Below, one piece after another: positions 42,655-52,878 of a stretch of DNA of 64,000 nt (position 1 is its first letter; each line of letters opens with the position of its first letter). This DNA is from Caldinitratiruptor microaerophilus (GTDB lineage Bacteria; Bacillota; Sulfobacillia; Symbiobacteriales; ZC4RG38), in assembly GCF_025999835.1 (NCBI RefSeq), contig NZ_AP025628.1, positions 1,860,001-1,924,000 of the forward strand, written 5' to 3'. Made by a program: the position numbers and the translations under genes. The notes beneath the pieces were generated by a model. The model saw nothing but the letters and a program-made list of their open reading frames with translations, was not told the origin of the DNA and searched no databases.

Positions 42655-43350
42655 ATGGAACGGGTCGTTCTCATCACGGGAGCATGCGGCGGGCTCGGAA
42701 AGGCCCTGGCGGGCGCCTTCCTGGCGGCGGGCGACCGGGTCGTCGCGGTGTGCCGGTCAGAAGAGCGCCTGTCCGCCCTCCGCGCCGCACTGGCATCGGA
42801 CCGGCTCGAGGCAATCCCCGCCGACGTCACCGACGAGGCTGCTGTCGACGCCCTGTTCCGGCAGGTGCTGGACCGGCACGGGCGCCTCGACGTGCTGGTG
42901 CACGGCGCCGGGGAGTTCGCCCTCGGCGCGGTGGAGGAGAGCCCGGTGGCGGTGTTCGACGCCCTCCTGGCGGCCAACGCCCGGTCGACGTTCCTGCTGA
43001 CCCGTGCGGCCGCGCGCGTGATGAAGCGAAACGGGAAGGGCCGCATCATCCACGTATCGGCAAGACAGGCCCTGCGCGGTGAGGCGCTCTTCGGCCCCTT
43101 CTCCGCCAGCAAGTCGGCGATGGACCGCATCACGGAAGCAGCAGCGGCCGAGTTGCGGGACGACGGGATCACGGTCAACGCGGTGCTGCCGGCCACCATC
43201 GACACGCCGAAGAACCGCCAGGCGATGCCCGAGGCGGACACCGGCCGGTGGATCGATCCCGAGGACGTGGCCCGGGTGGTCCTCTTCCTCGCCTCCGACG
43301 ACGCCAGGGCGGTCACCGGCGCCCTGATCCCGATCCACGGCCGGCAGTGA
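42655..43350 (+). CDS. Short-chain dehydrogenase/reductase-like protein with Tyr-to-Phe at the catalytic site
   Basis: 231-residue SDR fold: RVVLITGACGGLGKALAGAF (cofactor glycine motif), DVTDEAAVDAL, VHGAGEFALG (in place of NNAG), IIHVSARQAL and GPFSASKSAMDRI. The position of the proton-donating Tyr in YxxxK is Phe (FSASK), so normal oxidoreductase activity is doubtful. C-terminal VNAVLPATIDTPKNRQAMP and ALIPIHGRQ are typical of the family. ATG 42655 is preceded by GGCAGGGGG. Divergent from the Mo-hydroxylase operon and followed by the CaiB gene. Confidence 0.88.
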   Translation: MERVVLITGACGGLGKALAGAFLAAGDRVVAVCRSEERLSALRAALASDRLEAIPADVTDEAAVDALFRQVLDRHGRLDVLVHGAGEFALGAVEESPVAVFDALLAANARSTFLLTRAAARVMKRNGKGRIIHVSARQALRGEALFGPFSASKSAMDRITEAAAAELRDDGITVNAVLPATIDTPKNRQAMPEADTGRWIDPEDVARVVLFLASDDARAVTGALIPIHGRQ

Positions 43351-43485
43351 GGGATCGGGCTCCACGACGCCGCCGGCACCGGACCGCGACCCCGGGAGGG
43401 GCCGGACCGGAGAACGGCGAAGTCCTCTGAGCCGGCCGCCGCCCCGCCGGACGGCCGGGAAGGCGATCCTGGAGGTGCCCGCACG

Positions 43486-44673
43486 GTGCAGCAGGCGCTC
43501 GCAGGCATCAAGGTCCTCGACCTCTCCCGCATCCTCACGGGCCCCTTCGCCTCCATGCTGCTGGCGGACCTCGGGGCCGAGGTCGTCAAGGTGGAGACCC
43601 CGGGCACCGGCGACGACACCCGTCAGTGGGGCCCGCCCTTCGTGGCGGGCGAGAGCACGTACTTTCTCAGCGTCAACCGGAACAAGAAGAGCCTGACCCT
43701 GAACCTCAAGCACCCCCGGGGGCAGGAGGTCTTCCTCCGCCTGGTCCGCTGGGCGGACGTCCTGATCGAGAACTTCCGGCCCGGCACCATGGAGCGCCTG
43801 GGCCTGGGGTACGAGGTCCTGCAGGAGCACAACCCGCGCCTGGTCTACTGTGCGGTCTCCGGCTTCGGCCTCACCGGCCCGTACCGCGACAAGCCGGGGT
43901 ACGACGTGCTCGCGCAGGCCATGGGAGGCATGATGGCCGTCACCGGCGAGGAAGGGCGCCCGCCCGTGAAGGCCGGCATGTCCATCGCCGACATCGGCGC
44001 GGGCATGTACGCTGCCTTCGGCATCCTCGCCGCCCTGTGGGCGCGCGAGCGCACCGGCCGGGGGCAGAAGGTGGAGACGTCCCTCCTGGAGACCATCGTC
44101 TCCTGGCAGACCTACTTCGCGACGGCCTTCTGGGCGACGGGCCAGGAGCCCCGCAAGACCGGGTCGGTCCACCCCAGCATCGTCCCCTACCAGGCGCTCA
44201 AGGCCCGAGACCAGTACATGATCGTCGCGGTGGGCAACGACGCCCTCTGGCAGAAGTTCTGCGAGGCCATCGGCCGCCCCGACCTGGCCGCCGACCCGCG
44301 CTTCGCCACGAACAAGGACCGGGTGGTCAACCGGGAGGTCCTGATCCCGCTCCTCGAGGAGATCCTCGGCACCGCGCCGGCCGCGCACTGGATCGAGCGG
44401 CTCGAGGCGGTGGGCGTCCCCGCGGGGCCGATCTACTCCCTCGCCCAGGTCTGGTCCGATCCCCAGGTCCTGCACCGGGAGATGGCCGTGGAGGTCGACC
44501 ACCCCCGTGCGGGCCGCATCAAGGTGCCCGGCATCCCCATCAAGTTCTCGGCGACGCCGGGCGCCGTGCGGACCCCGCCGCCGCTTCTCGGCGAGCACAC
44601 GGACGAGGTCCTGCGGGCGCTCGGGTACTCGAACGAAGAGATCGCCCGGATGCGGGAGGAGAAGGCGATCTGA
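43486..44673 (+). CDS. CaiB/BaiF family acyl-CoA transferase
   Basis: Class III CoA-transferase of 395 residues. LAGIKVLDLSRILTGPFASMLLADLGAEVVKVE, FLSVNRNKKSLTLNLKHPRG, DVLIENFRPGTMERLGLGYE, SGFGLTGPYRDKPGYD, and the catalytic Asp in KAGMSIADIGAGMYAAFGILAAL are all seen. Donor and acceptor acids cannot be told from sequence. GTG start after GGAGGTGCCCGCACG. Lies 135 bases after the SDR gene; the pair may be transcribed together. A strong terminator follows. Confidence 0.94.
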   Translation: MQQALAGIKVLDLSRILTGPFASMLLADLGAEVVKVETPGTGDDTRQWGPPFVAGESTYFLSVNRNKKSLTLNLKHPRGQEVFLRLVRWADVLIENFRPGTMERLGLGYEVLQEHNPRLVYCAVSGFGLTGPYRDKPGYDVLAQAMGGMMAVTGEEGRPPVKAGMSIADIGAGMYAAFGILAALWARERTGRGQKVETSLLETIVSWQTYFATAFWATGQEPRKTGSVHPSIVPYQALKARDQYMIVAVGNDALWQKFCEAIGRPDLAADPRFATNKDRVVNREVLIPLLEEILGTAPAAHWIERLEAVGVPAGPIYSLAQVWSDPQVLHREMAVEVDHPRAGRIKVPGIPIKFSATPGAVRTPPPLLGEHTDEVLRALGYSNEEIARMREEKAI

Positions 44674-44700
44674 CGGCGATCGGGCGTGCGCGCGGAAAGA

Positions 44701-44740
44701 GGTCCGGGGGACTTGCCGGTCCCTCGGACCCCTTCTTTCT
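44701..44740 (+). terminator. Terminator after the CaiB-family gene
   Basis: Twelve-base-pair stem GGTCCGGGGGAC / GTCCCTCGGACC with one G-U pair and a six-base loop, followed by the pyrimidine tract CCTTCTTTCT. It lies 27 bases past the caiB-type stop. Four copies of TGCCGGTC follow or lie in the loop (44714-44773). Confidence 0.75.
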
Positions 44741-44788
44741 GCCGGTCGTTTCTGCCGGTCAAGCTGCCGGTCGGACCGGAGGCGGGCC

Positions 44789-46096
44789 TCAGAGCCAGCC
44801 GCGCGCCGCCATGGCGTCGGCCAGCCGCTTGAGCGCCACCATGTACGCGGCCCGACGCATCGAGACCCCCCGCTGCGCGTGCACCTTGTACACGGTGTTG
44901 AATGCCCGGACCATCATGTCCTCGAGACGCGCCTCGACCTCGTCCTCCGGCCAGTAGAAGTTCTGGAGGTTCTGCACCCACTCGAAGTACGACACGGTGA
45001 CCCCGCCGGCGTTGGCCAGGATGTCCGGGATCACGAACGTGCCGCGCTGGACCAAGGCCTCCGACGCCTCGGGGGTCGTGGGGCCGTTGGCTGCCTCGCA
45101 CACGATGCGCGCCGACACCTGGTCGACATTCGCCATGGTGATCTGGTTCTCGAGGGCGGCAGGTACCAGGATGTCGACCGGGAGGTAGAGAACCTCGTCG
45201 GACCCGATGGGATCGGTGCCCGGCAGCCCGACCACGCTCCCGTAGCGGCGGGTGTGCTCGATGGCCGCCTCGACGTCGATCCCGTCCCGGCGGTGTACGC
45301 CCCCCCGGACGTCCGAGATCGCGACGACCCGCACGCCGAGTTCCTGCAGGTAGCGCGCCGTGTGCGAGCCCACGTTGCCGAACCCCTGGATGGCCGCCGT
45401 CGCCCCCCGGAGGTCCAGCCCGAGGCGATCCGCGGCCTCCCGGATGGTGATGACCACCCCCCGGCCGGTGGCGCCCGTGCGGCCGGCGGACCCGCCCAGC
45501 ACCTCCGGCTTGCCGGTGATCAGCGCGGGCGTGACGACCCCCCTCAGGGACGAGTACTCGTCCAGCATCCAGCCCATGATCTCGGCGTTCGTGTTGACGT
45601 CCGGCGCCGGGATGTCGCGCTCCGGACCCACGAACCCGGCCACGGCCCGGATGTATCCTCGTGCCAGGCCTTCCAGTTCCGAGCGGGACAGGGTCCGGGG
45701 CTCGCACACGACGCCGCCCTTGGCCCCTCCGTACGGAAGGCCGAGGACGGCGCACTTCATCGTCATCCACATCGACAGGGCCTTGACCTCGTCAAGGGTG
45801 ACGGCCGGGTGGAACCGGACGCCGCCCTTGGTGGGCCCGACCACGTCCGTGTGCTGGCTCCGGTAGCCGGTGAAGGTGCGAACCTCGCCGCTGTCCATGC
45901 GTACCGGGATGTTCACCACGAGCACCCGGGCCGGTTCCTTGAGGTACTCGTACACGGCCGGCGGCAGGCCGAGGTCCTCGCAGGCAGCCCGGATGAGCCG
46001 CTGCACCGCCTCCAGGGGACTCTGCGCCTCCCGGACGGCGGCTTTGGCGGGAGCGACCGCACCGGGATCCGACCGGAACTCACGCACCGTGCTCAT
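44789..46096 (-). CDS. gdhA: NAD(P)-specific glutamate dehydrogenase
   Basis: 435-residue hexameric-type glutamate dehydrogenase linking glutamate and 2-oxoglutarate/ammonia. Substrate lysines lie in GPTKGGVRFHP and LPYGGAKGGVV; catalytic Asp region PAPDVNTNAEIMGWM; NAD-binding IQGFGNVGSHTARYLQELGVRVVAISDVRGGVH; and CEAANGPTTPEASE, IPDILANAGGVTVSYFEWVQN. Coenzyme preference not deduced. It lies just downstream of yajC, where secD is normally found. It could assimilate or release ammonia generated by the nearby carbamate kinases. Confidence 0.96.
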   Translation of the reverse strand: MSTVREFRSDPGAVAPAKAAVREAQSPLEAVQRLIRAACEDLGLPPAVYEYLKEPARVLVVNIPVRMDSGEVRTFTGYRSQHTDVVGPTKGGVRFHPAVTLDEVKALSMWMTMKCAVLGLPYGGAKGGVVCEPRTLSRSELEGLARGYIRAVAGFVGPERDIPAPDVNTNAEIMGWMLDEYSSLRGVVTPALITGKPEVLGGSAGRTGATGRGVVITIREAADRLGLDLRGATAAIQGFGNVGSHTARYLQELGVRVVAISDVRGGVHRRDGIDVEAAIEHTRRYGSVVGLPGTDPIGSDEVLYLPVDILVPAALENQITMANVDQVSARIVCEAANGPTTPEASEALVQRGTFVIPDILANAGGVTVSYFEWVQNLQNFYWPEDEVEARLEDMMVRAFNTVYKVHAQRGVSMRRAAYMVALKRLADAMAARGWL

Positions 46097-46113
46097 CGCA
46101 GAATGCGCCTCGC

Positions 46114-46410
46114 TTACGCGTTTTCACCCGATTTATCGTCCTTCTGCGCGCCGCGGACCGCGCCGATGGCGGACCGCTGGACGGTGATGTCCACCCCGTC
46201 GGCCACGCGCAGGGTGATGGTTTCCGGATCCAGGTCCAGGATGGTGCCGTGGATCCCCCCGATCGTGATGACCCGGTCCCCCTTTCTCAAGCTATTCAGC
46301 ATCTCCTGCCGTTTCTTTGCCTGGACCTGCTGGGGACGGATCATGAGGAACCATAGGAGCGCAAAGAGCGCGATCGGCAGCAATAAGTTGAACAACTGCG
46401 GATTTTGCAA
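46114..46410 (-). CDS. yajC: Preprotein translocase subunit YajC
   Basis: Small membrane protein of the SecDF-YajC complex. One transmembrane helix, FNLLLPIALFALLWFLMIRPQQ, followed by KKRQEMLNSLRKGDRVITIGGIHGTILDLDPETITLRVADGVDITVQRSAIGAV, which is the complete YajC pattern. The open frame begins at 46479, but TTG 46410 behind GGAGG gives 98 residues and the familiar QNPQLFN start. Its usual downstream partners secD/secF are missing; gdhA follows instead. Confidence 0.92.
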   Translation of the reverse strand: MQNPQLFNLLLPIALFALLWFLMIRPQQVQAKKRQEMLNSLRKGDRVITIGGIHGTILDLDPETITLRVADGVDITVQRSAIGAVRGAQKDDKSGENA

Positions 46411-46539
46411 AGAGCACCCGCCTCCATTCGCCCGGCCGTCCGCCGCCGCGCCGCCTGGTTCGAGCGGCGTTCCTCTCATTCGACAACTTCGCCGTCGGAC
46501 CTCCGATTCCTGGCGGAGCCCGAAGGCCCACCCGATCTT

Positions 46540-47043
46540 TCACCCCGCCGCCGTGCCGCCGCCCGCACCCTCGGTCGCCTGCTCCTGCCAGTACACGAGC
46601 TCCTCGACCACCGCGAAGCCCAGCCGCGCCCCCAGACGGCGGGCCGCCTCGCTGCGGGCGGGAATGACGGCGGAGAGCCGCCCCACCCCGCGCAGGAACG
46701 CCCAGCCCCGCAGGCGCTCGACCAGGGCGGTGCCGATCCCCTGGCGGCGCCGGCGCGGCTCCACGTAGACATCGCCCACGAACACGAAGGGCTCGCCGTC
46801 GAAGAGGGGGGGCGGTTCCTGCAGCGTGGCCGTGGCATAGCCGGCGAACTGCCCGTCCTCCTCGGCCACCACCGTGAAGGCGGCCGGGTACCCGAGCAGG
46901 CTCTCCATGCTCGCGCGCACCTGCTCGGCGTGATTCGCCGCCAGCCGCTGGCCGGACAGGGCCGCCCGCTCCGCGGCGTAAGCCAGGCACAGGGGGAGAA
47001 GCCGCTCCAGATCCTCCATCCGTGCTGCCCGGTACTCGATCAC
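46540..47043 (-). CDS. GNAT-family N-acetyltransferase
   Basis: 167 residues: IEYRAARMEDLERLLPLCLAYAAERAAL, then FTVVAEEDGQFAGYATATLQ, and the acetyl-CoA loop VEPRRRRQGIGTALVERLRGWAFLRG (Q/RxxGxG motif), followed by ARLGFAVVEELVYWQ. The acceptor is unknown. GTG start after GAGGTGG. It sits between the QueT gene and yajC, on the same strand. Confidence 0.88.
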   Translation of the reverse strand: MIEYRAARMEDLERLLPLCLAYAAERAALSGQRLAANHAEQVRASMESLLGYPAAFTVVAEEDGQFAGYATATLQEPPPLFDGEPFVFVGDVYVEPRRRRQGIGTALVERLRGWAFLRGVGRLSAVIPARSEAARRLGARLGFAVVEELVYWQEQATEGAGGGTAAG

Positions 47044-47105
47044 GGTGCCACCTCGCTTCGGACCACGTGTAAAGGACGGGGGGCGTGCAGGGCCGGGCCG
47101 CGGCC

Positions 47106-47573
47106 CTAGCGGGCCGGCCACGTGCGCAGCACCGGGCGCAGCGCCAGCACCAGCGGCACCCCGACCCCGTACACGGCAGCCAGCTCCCCCGCCCCGACGC
47201 TCAGGGCCGTGGGGAGGTAGGGCACGTCCAGCAGCACGCTCAGGTAGGCCCCCACGATGAGCCCGTTCAGGACGACCGGCGGCAGACCGGCCAGCCACAC
47301 GGACCGGCGCAGCCGCCACGTGAGGTAGGCGGCCAGGCCGGTGACCGCGCTCCCCCCGAAGATGTCGACGGGCCCCAGGCCGCCGAAGAGGAAGTTCGCC
47401 AGCATGCAGCCGGCCCACAGGCCCGGGATGGTCTCCGGCCACAGCACGGGCAGCAGCACGAGCCCCTCGGACAGGCGCAGCTGAACCGGCCCGAAGGAGA
47501 TGGGAGCCAGAACCCCGGTCACGGCCACGTAGAAGGCCGCCACCAGGGCGGCCCTGCTGACCTTCCGCCACAT
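47106..47573 (-). CDS. queT: QueT-family transporter, queuosine precursor ECF S-component
   Basis: 155-residue membrane protein with about five hydrophobic segments. ALVAAFYVAVTGVLAPISFGPVQLRLSEGLVLLPVLWPETIPGLWAGCMLANFLFGGLGPVDIFGGSAVTGLAAYLTWRL matches the QueT family almost throughout. QueT captures preQ0/preQ1 for an energy-coupling-factor transporter. Adjacent tgt and queA agree with this job. The energising EcfA/EcfT parts are not in the window. A perfect 13-base palindrome is 40 bases upstream. Confidence 0.92.
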   Translation of the reverse strand: MWRKVSRAALVAAFYVAVTGVLAPISFGPVQLRLSEGLVLLPVLWPETIPGLWAGCMLANFLFGGLGPVDIFGGSAVTGLAAYLTWRLRRSVWLAGLPPVVLNGLIVGAYLSVLLDVPYLPTALSVGAGELAAVYGVGVPLVLALRPVLRTWPAR

Positions 47574-47613
47574 GCCCTTCGACTCCCCGCGCTGGAAATC
47601 CCGGGCGCACCAT

Positions 47614-47626
47614 GGTTATCATAACC
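47614..47626. promoter_or_regulatory. Palindrome upstream of queT
   Basis: GGTTATCATAACC, perfect dyad with one central base, in the 115-base tgt-queT gap. On the minus strand it contains TATGAT, a fair -10 hexamer, so it may be an operator over a queT promoter. A preQ1 aptamer is not recognisable here. Confidence 0.4.
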
Positions 47627-47687
47627 CGAACCGGGCGGGAAATCCAGGGAGTGAGGGGCACAGGGAGGGAGGGCAACCCCGCGCTGC

Positions 47688-48890
<1,203 letters not shown>

Positions 48891-49916
48891 TCAGAGAATG
48901 AGCATGGCGTCGCCGAAGCTGAAGAACCGGTAGCCCAGCCGCACCGCCTCTCGGTAGGCCGCGAGGATGCGCTCCCGACCCGCGAGGGCGGAAACCAGCA
49001 TCAGCAGGGTCGACCGGGGCAGGTGGAAGTTGGTCACCAGGGCGTCCGTGGCCTTGAACCGGTAGCCCGGGTAGATGAAGATGTCCGTCCAACCCGACCC
49101 CGGCCGGATCACGCCGGCCTCGTCGGCCACCGTCTCCAGGGTGCGGAGGGCCGTGGTCCCCACCGGGATGATGCGACCTCCCCGCGCCCGCGCCGCGTTC
49201 AGGCGGGCGGCGGCCTCCTCCGTCACCCGGTAGTACTCGGCGTGCATGACGTGCTCCTCGACGTCCTCCACCTGCACCGGCCGGAAGGTCCCGAGGCCCA
49301 CGTGCAGGGTCAGGTAGACGATCTCCACCCCGAGGCCGGCGATCTCCTCCAGGAGGCGCGGGGTGAAGTGCAGGCCGGCCGTCGGTGCGGCGGCCGAGCC
49401 GGGGTCGCGGGCGTAGACGGTCTGGTAGCGCCCGGGGTCCTCCAGCTCTGTCCGGATGTACGGGGGGAGGGGCACCCGTCCGAGTTCCTCCAGCACGTCC
49501 TCGAACCGGCCCTCGTACGTGAAGCGCACGGCTCGCCCGCCGGCCGGGGTGAGCCCCTGCACCTCCGCCCGCAGGCGCCCGCCGCCGAAGAGGAGGCGCT
49601 GCCCCGGGCGCGCCTTCCGCCCGGGTCGCACGAGGGTTTCCCACGTGTCCGGGCCGGTGGGGTGCAGGAGCAGCACCTCCACCCGCCCGCCCGTGCCCTC
49701 CCGCTCGCCGATCAGCCGGGCGGGGATCACCCGGGTGTCGTTCAGCACCAGGGCGTCCCCCGCCCGCAGGTAGCGGGGCAGGTCCCGGAAGATCCGGTGC
49801 TCCAGCTCCCCGCTGTCGCGGTGCAGGACCATGAGGCGGGAGGCGTCCCGGGGCTCGATGGGCGTCTGCGCGATCCGCTCCGGAGGCAGCTCGAAGTCGA
49901 AATCCGCGACCTTCAA
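48891..49916 (-). CDS. queA: S-adenosylmethionine:tRNA ribosyltransferase-isomerase (QueA)
   Basis: Makes epoxyqueuosine by transferring the ribosyl part of SAM to preQ1-tRNA. 341 residues: [79 protein letters not shown] and [15 protein letters not shown] are all typical. It follows spoIID by 36 bases and heads the queA-tgt-queT group. Confidence 0.97.
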   Translation of the reverse strand: MKVADFDFELPPERIAQTPIEPRDASRLMVLHRDSGELEHRIFRDLPRYLRAGDALVLNDTRVIPARLIGEREGTGGRVEVLLLHPTGPDTWETLVRPGRKARPGQRLLFGGGRLRAEVQGLTPAGGRAVRFTYEGRFEDVLEELGRVPLPPYIRTELEDPGRYQTVYARDPGSAAAPTAGLHFTPRLLEEIAGLGVEIVYLTLHVGLGTFRPVQVEDVEEHVMHAEYYRVTEEAAARLNAARARGGRIIPVGTTALRTLETVADEAGVIRPGSGWTDIFIYPGYRFKATDALVTNFHLPRSTLLMLVSALAGRERILAAYREAVRLGYRFFSFGDAMLIL

Positions 49917-49952
49917 CTGCAGGCCTCCCGCTCATCCGTGGGCGCGTCTCGT

Positions 49953-51470
49953 TCAGGGGCCGCCGTAGGCGGCGACCTCGACCCCGGTGAAATAGTATTG
50001 GATGATCTCCACGTAAGTCTTTCCCGCCAGCGCCAGGGCCCGGGCCCCCCACTGGGACAACCCCACCCCGTGCCCGTACCCGCCACCGGCCGCCCGCAGC
50101 GTGACCGGGACTTCGCCCCCGCCCCCCAGCGCCACGAACCCGCCCTCCGGCACGGCCGCGTAACGCTCCGCCGTGCCGGAGGGCCCAGAGGCGGCCGCCT
50201 CCGCCGCTCCGGCCAGCACGAGGCCCCCGGCGCTCGCCTCGCGGAGGGCGCCTGCCGCCCCCAGGACGATGAGCCGCTCCGCCGCCGCGTACCCGCGGGC
50301 AGGGGTACCGGGAGCGGTCCGCTCGACGGTGAGCTCCCGTGGGTTGGACGGCAGGCCGAGGGCCCAGCGCATCTGCGACCCGGTCACCTGCGCGCTCCCC
50401 CGGGTCCCCCAGACCCGCCAGTGGCTCCAGCGGCCACCGGAGCCCCGCGTACCGGCAGGCTCGACCCCGAGGATCTCGCCGACGTCCACCTGGTAGCCGT
50501 CGCGAAGCGCGGCACCGAGGCGCCCCGCGTCGACGACCACCTCCCAGCGATAGCGAGGGGCGTCCTGGTCGAAGTCCGGCACCCCGCGCAGGTACGGCAG
50601 CGGCCTGCCGCCGGTGAACACGACCTCGTTGTCCTCGGTGTGCCCGCCCGACTGGGCGTGGAACAGCGCTGCGATAAGCCGGCCCTGGTACAGGATCACC
50701 TGGCCCCGGGTCGCAAGGGCCGCCGCGTCCGCCTCCGGCTCTTCGACGTCCATGCCCCCGTACAGCTGGCTGGAGGTGTCCGCCGTGACGTCGAAGCCCT
50801 CGGCCCGGAAGCGCGCTTCCTCGCGCGCCTTCAGGGCGAAGGTGCGCGACACCACCGCCTGCGCCTTCAGCGCCTCCGGCGGGAACGACCGGACCGGCAT
50901 CTCCCGGGGCAGGACGCCGCGCAGGTAGTCCTCGACCCCCACGACGTTCACGACGGATAGCCGGCCCCCGGCCGCGCTGGGAAGCACCTCGGCCTCACCG
51001 CGGTAGCGCCGCCCTTCGTAGACGATGGCCCCGCCATCGGAGGCGCCTGTGCCGGCGGGCACCGCGCGCACCGGGCCCGGCAAGAGGTGCGCGCCGCCAT
51101 CCGGGGGCTCCACGCGCACGGCCACCGCCGGCCCGCCCGGCGGCCCCACGGCGCCGGGCACGGGCTCGGCCCGGAAGCGCACCGGCTGACCCGGCCCCGC
51201 CCGGGCGATCTCCCGGCCCGACGGGTCGAGGACGACGAGTCCGCCGGTGCCCCGCAGCTCCGCCCCCAGCAGCGCCCGCCCGATGCCGACCCGCACCGCC
51301 GGTCCCCCGAGGCTGCCCGCAGGGGCGACGTCGCCGGGCGCCGCCGGCGCCCGGGGCGACTCCGCCCGGGCGCGCGGGGCGGGCACGCCCGCCACCGCCA
51401 GGAAGCCCAGGGCGAGGGCTCCCAGGGCCGCAACGAGCCGGCGATCAGTCCTCCTCTTGCCGACTCTCAC
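49953..51470 (-). CDS. SpoIID/LytB-domain protein (stage II sporulation protein D-like)
   Basis: Peptidoglycan lytic transglycosylase of the type needed for engulfment. 505 residues: a signal/anchor helix (LVAALGALALGFLAVAGVPA), a long variable section, then VNVVGVEDYLRGVLPREMPVRSFPPEALKAQAVVSRTFAL and DVTADTSSQLYGGMDVEEPEADAAALATRGQVILYQGRLIAALFHAQSGGHTEDNE, which are the catalytic and zinc-associated SpoIID blocks, and at the C-terminus GGGYGHGVGLSQWGARALALAGKTYVEIIQYYFTGVEV. Start at GTG 51470 behind GGGAGG; it overlaps the rsgI-like gene by 26 bases. Larger than Bacillus SpoIID (about 340) because of the extra N-terminal part and an insertion near residues 395-450. Confidence 0.92.
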   Translation of the reverse strand: MRVGKRRTDRRLVAALGALALGFLAVAGVPAPRARAESPRAPAAPGDVAPAGSLGGPAVRVGIGRALLGAELRGTGGLVVLDPSGREIARAGPGQPVRFRAEPVPGAVGPPGGPAVAVRVEPPDGGAHLLPGPVRAVPAGTGASDGGAIVYEGRRYRGEAEVLPSAAGGRLSVVNVVGVEDYLRGVLPREMPVRSFPPEALKAQAVVSRTFALKAREEARFRAEGFDVTADTSSQLYGGMDVEEPEADAAALATRGQVILYQGRLIAALFHAQSGGHTEDNEVVFTGGRPLPYLRGVPDFDQDAPRYRWEVVVDAGRLGAALRDGYQVDVGEILGVEPAGTRGSGGRWSHWRVWGTRGSAQVTGSQMRWALGLPSNPRELTVERTAPGTPARGYAAAERLIVLGAAGALREASAGGLVLAGAAEAAASGPSGTAERYAAVPEGGFVALGGGGEVPVTLRAAGGGYGHGVGLSQWGARALALAGKTYVEIIQYYFTGVEVAAYGGP

Positions 51471-52851
51471 CTTCACCCTCCCGGTTGCCGTCCGGATCCG
51501 ACGCGTCCTCTTCCCCTCGGTCCCGGCGCAACGGCCACCCGCTGCCCTCGTTCCGGTTGCGCGAGAGGGGCCAGAGCGAACGTAGCCGGTCCTCCGTCCG
51601 GATCCTGTCTTCCAGCCAGGGGAACAGCCCGGCTCCGGCGGAGCGGCGGTCCCCCCGCTCGTCCTTCCGCTCGTCTTTCCCGGGACGGTCCGCCCCCCGC
51701 TCTCCCCTCTCGCGGCCCCCGTCGCGGCCGTCCTCCCCGGGCTCGGGGGCCCCCCGGCCGCGCCCGTCGGGCCCCTGCCGGTCCTCCCCCTCCGGCCGGC
51801 GCCCCGGTTCGCGACGGCCGCCCGGCTCGTTGTCCTTCTCTTTCTTCCTGTCTTCGCCCTTCTCGTCCCGTCCGGGCTCCTCATGCGCACCGTCCCGGTC
51901 ACCGCCCGGGCGCGGGCCTGGGAGTCCCGGCGCGCCGTCACGCCCCGGCCCCGAGTTGTGCTCCCCCTTGTCCTCCTTTCCGCCGCGAGCGTCCTTGTCC
52001 TTCCCCGGCGGCAAGGCCGGCGGCGGGTTCTCGGGCGAGCGCCCGGGGAAGAGCCCCTTTTCTGCCTGACGCCCGCGGATCCGCTCCACGACGGTTTGGA
52101 GGGAACCCGCGCCGAACCGGCGGATGAGGTCGCCCGGCCGCAGGTCGCGGAGCTCCTCCGGCCGCAGGGTCTGGCCGGGACGCTGCGCCCGCAGTTCCTC
52201 GTAGAGCATGTACTTCCCGGGCGAGATGCCGAGCGCCTCCGCCTTCTCCCGCTCGGAAGGGTCGGCCTGCAGGGTCTGCACCTGTGCGACCCCGCGGTGG
52301 GACCGGATGACCTCCTCGGCGGCACGGTACAGGTCGTCGTGCAGGCCCTCGAGGGCCGGCGCAGCCGGACCGGAGGGAGCGGCGGGCGAGATCGTGATGA
52401 GGACCATCGCATCGCCGTCGTCGGGCTGCAAGAAGCCCAACCGGAACGCCGCCTCGGTGATGGCCTCCACCACCTCGGGCGCCGGACGCCCCCGGTACCG
52501 GAGAAGTGCCAGCACCCGCTCGCCATCGGCGTTCAGGGCCCGGGCGGAGCGCACCCGCTCCCCGGCGGTGACCCAGAGTTCGATGCTCGGGTTGATGTCG
52601 ACGGCCACCAGGGCGACGGCCGGCAGCGGGACGACGAAGGGCCGCACGATGGCGACGGCCAGCAGCAGCACGGCTGCGGCCGCGGCGGCCCACCACGCCG
52701 CCCTGGGGCCGGCGTGGTGGGCGGCGTCGGGGAAGGTGACCTCCTCACCGATCGCGGCGGGCCGGCTCAGCCGCACGTGGCGGAACTGCCCGTCCGGCGT
52801 GAGGACGATGCCCCTCCGCCCGTCCAGCCGGAGAAGCACCCCCTTGCCCAC
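51445..52851 (-). CDS. RsgI-type anti-sigma factor with long disordered tail
   Basis: 468-residue membrane anti-sigma factor. Residues 1-45 are the RsgI N-terminal domain (GVLLRLDGRRGIVLTPDGQFRHVRL), then one membrane helix (WWAAAAAAVLLLAVAIVRPFVV), then the periplasmic RsgI domain opening AVDINPSIELWVTAGERV and continuing to about residue 250. The last 190 residues are extremely rich in Gly, Arg, Glu, Asp and Pro with no hydrophobic core. Directly downstream of the sigI-like gene by 27 bases. In clostridia RsgI tails carry carbohydrate sensors; this one carries none that I recognise. Confidence 0.9.
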   Translation of the reverse strand: MGKGVLLRLDGRRGIVLTPDGQFRHVRLSRPAAIGEEVTFPDAAHHAGPRAAWWAAAAAAVLLLAVAIVRPFVVPLPAVALVAVDINPSIELWVTAGERVRSARALNADGERVLALLRYRGRPAPEVVEAITEAAFRLGFLQPDDGDAMVLITISPAAPSGPAAPALEGLHDDLYRAAEEVIRSHRGVAQVQTLQADPSEREKAEALGISPGKYMLYEELRAQRPGQTLRPEELRDLRPGDLIRRFGAGSLQTVVERIRGRQAEKGLFPGRSPENPPPALPPGKDKDARGGKEDKGEHNSGPGRDGAPGLPGPRPGGDRDGAHEEPGRDEKGEDRKKEKDNEPGGRREPGRRPEGEDRQGPDGRGRGAPEPGEDGRDGGRERGERGADRPGKDERKDERGDRRSAGAGLFPWLEDRIRTEDRLRSLWPLSRNRNEGSGWPLRRDRGEEDASDPDGNREGEGESRQEED

Positions 52852-52878
52852 GGCCGCGACCCCCTTTCCCCGGGCCCG

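Noticed and set aside
47574-47687. preQ1 riboswitch upstream of queT
   Set aside because: No preQ1-I or preQ1-II consensus is visible; only a 13-base palindrome.
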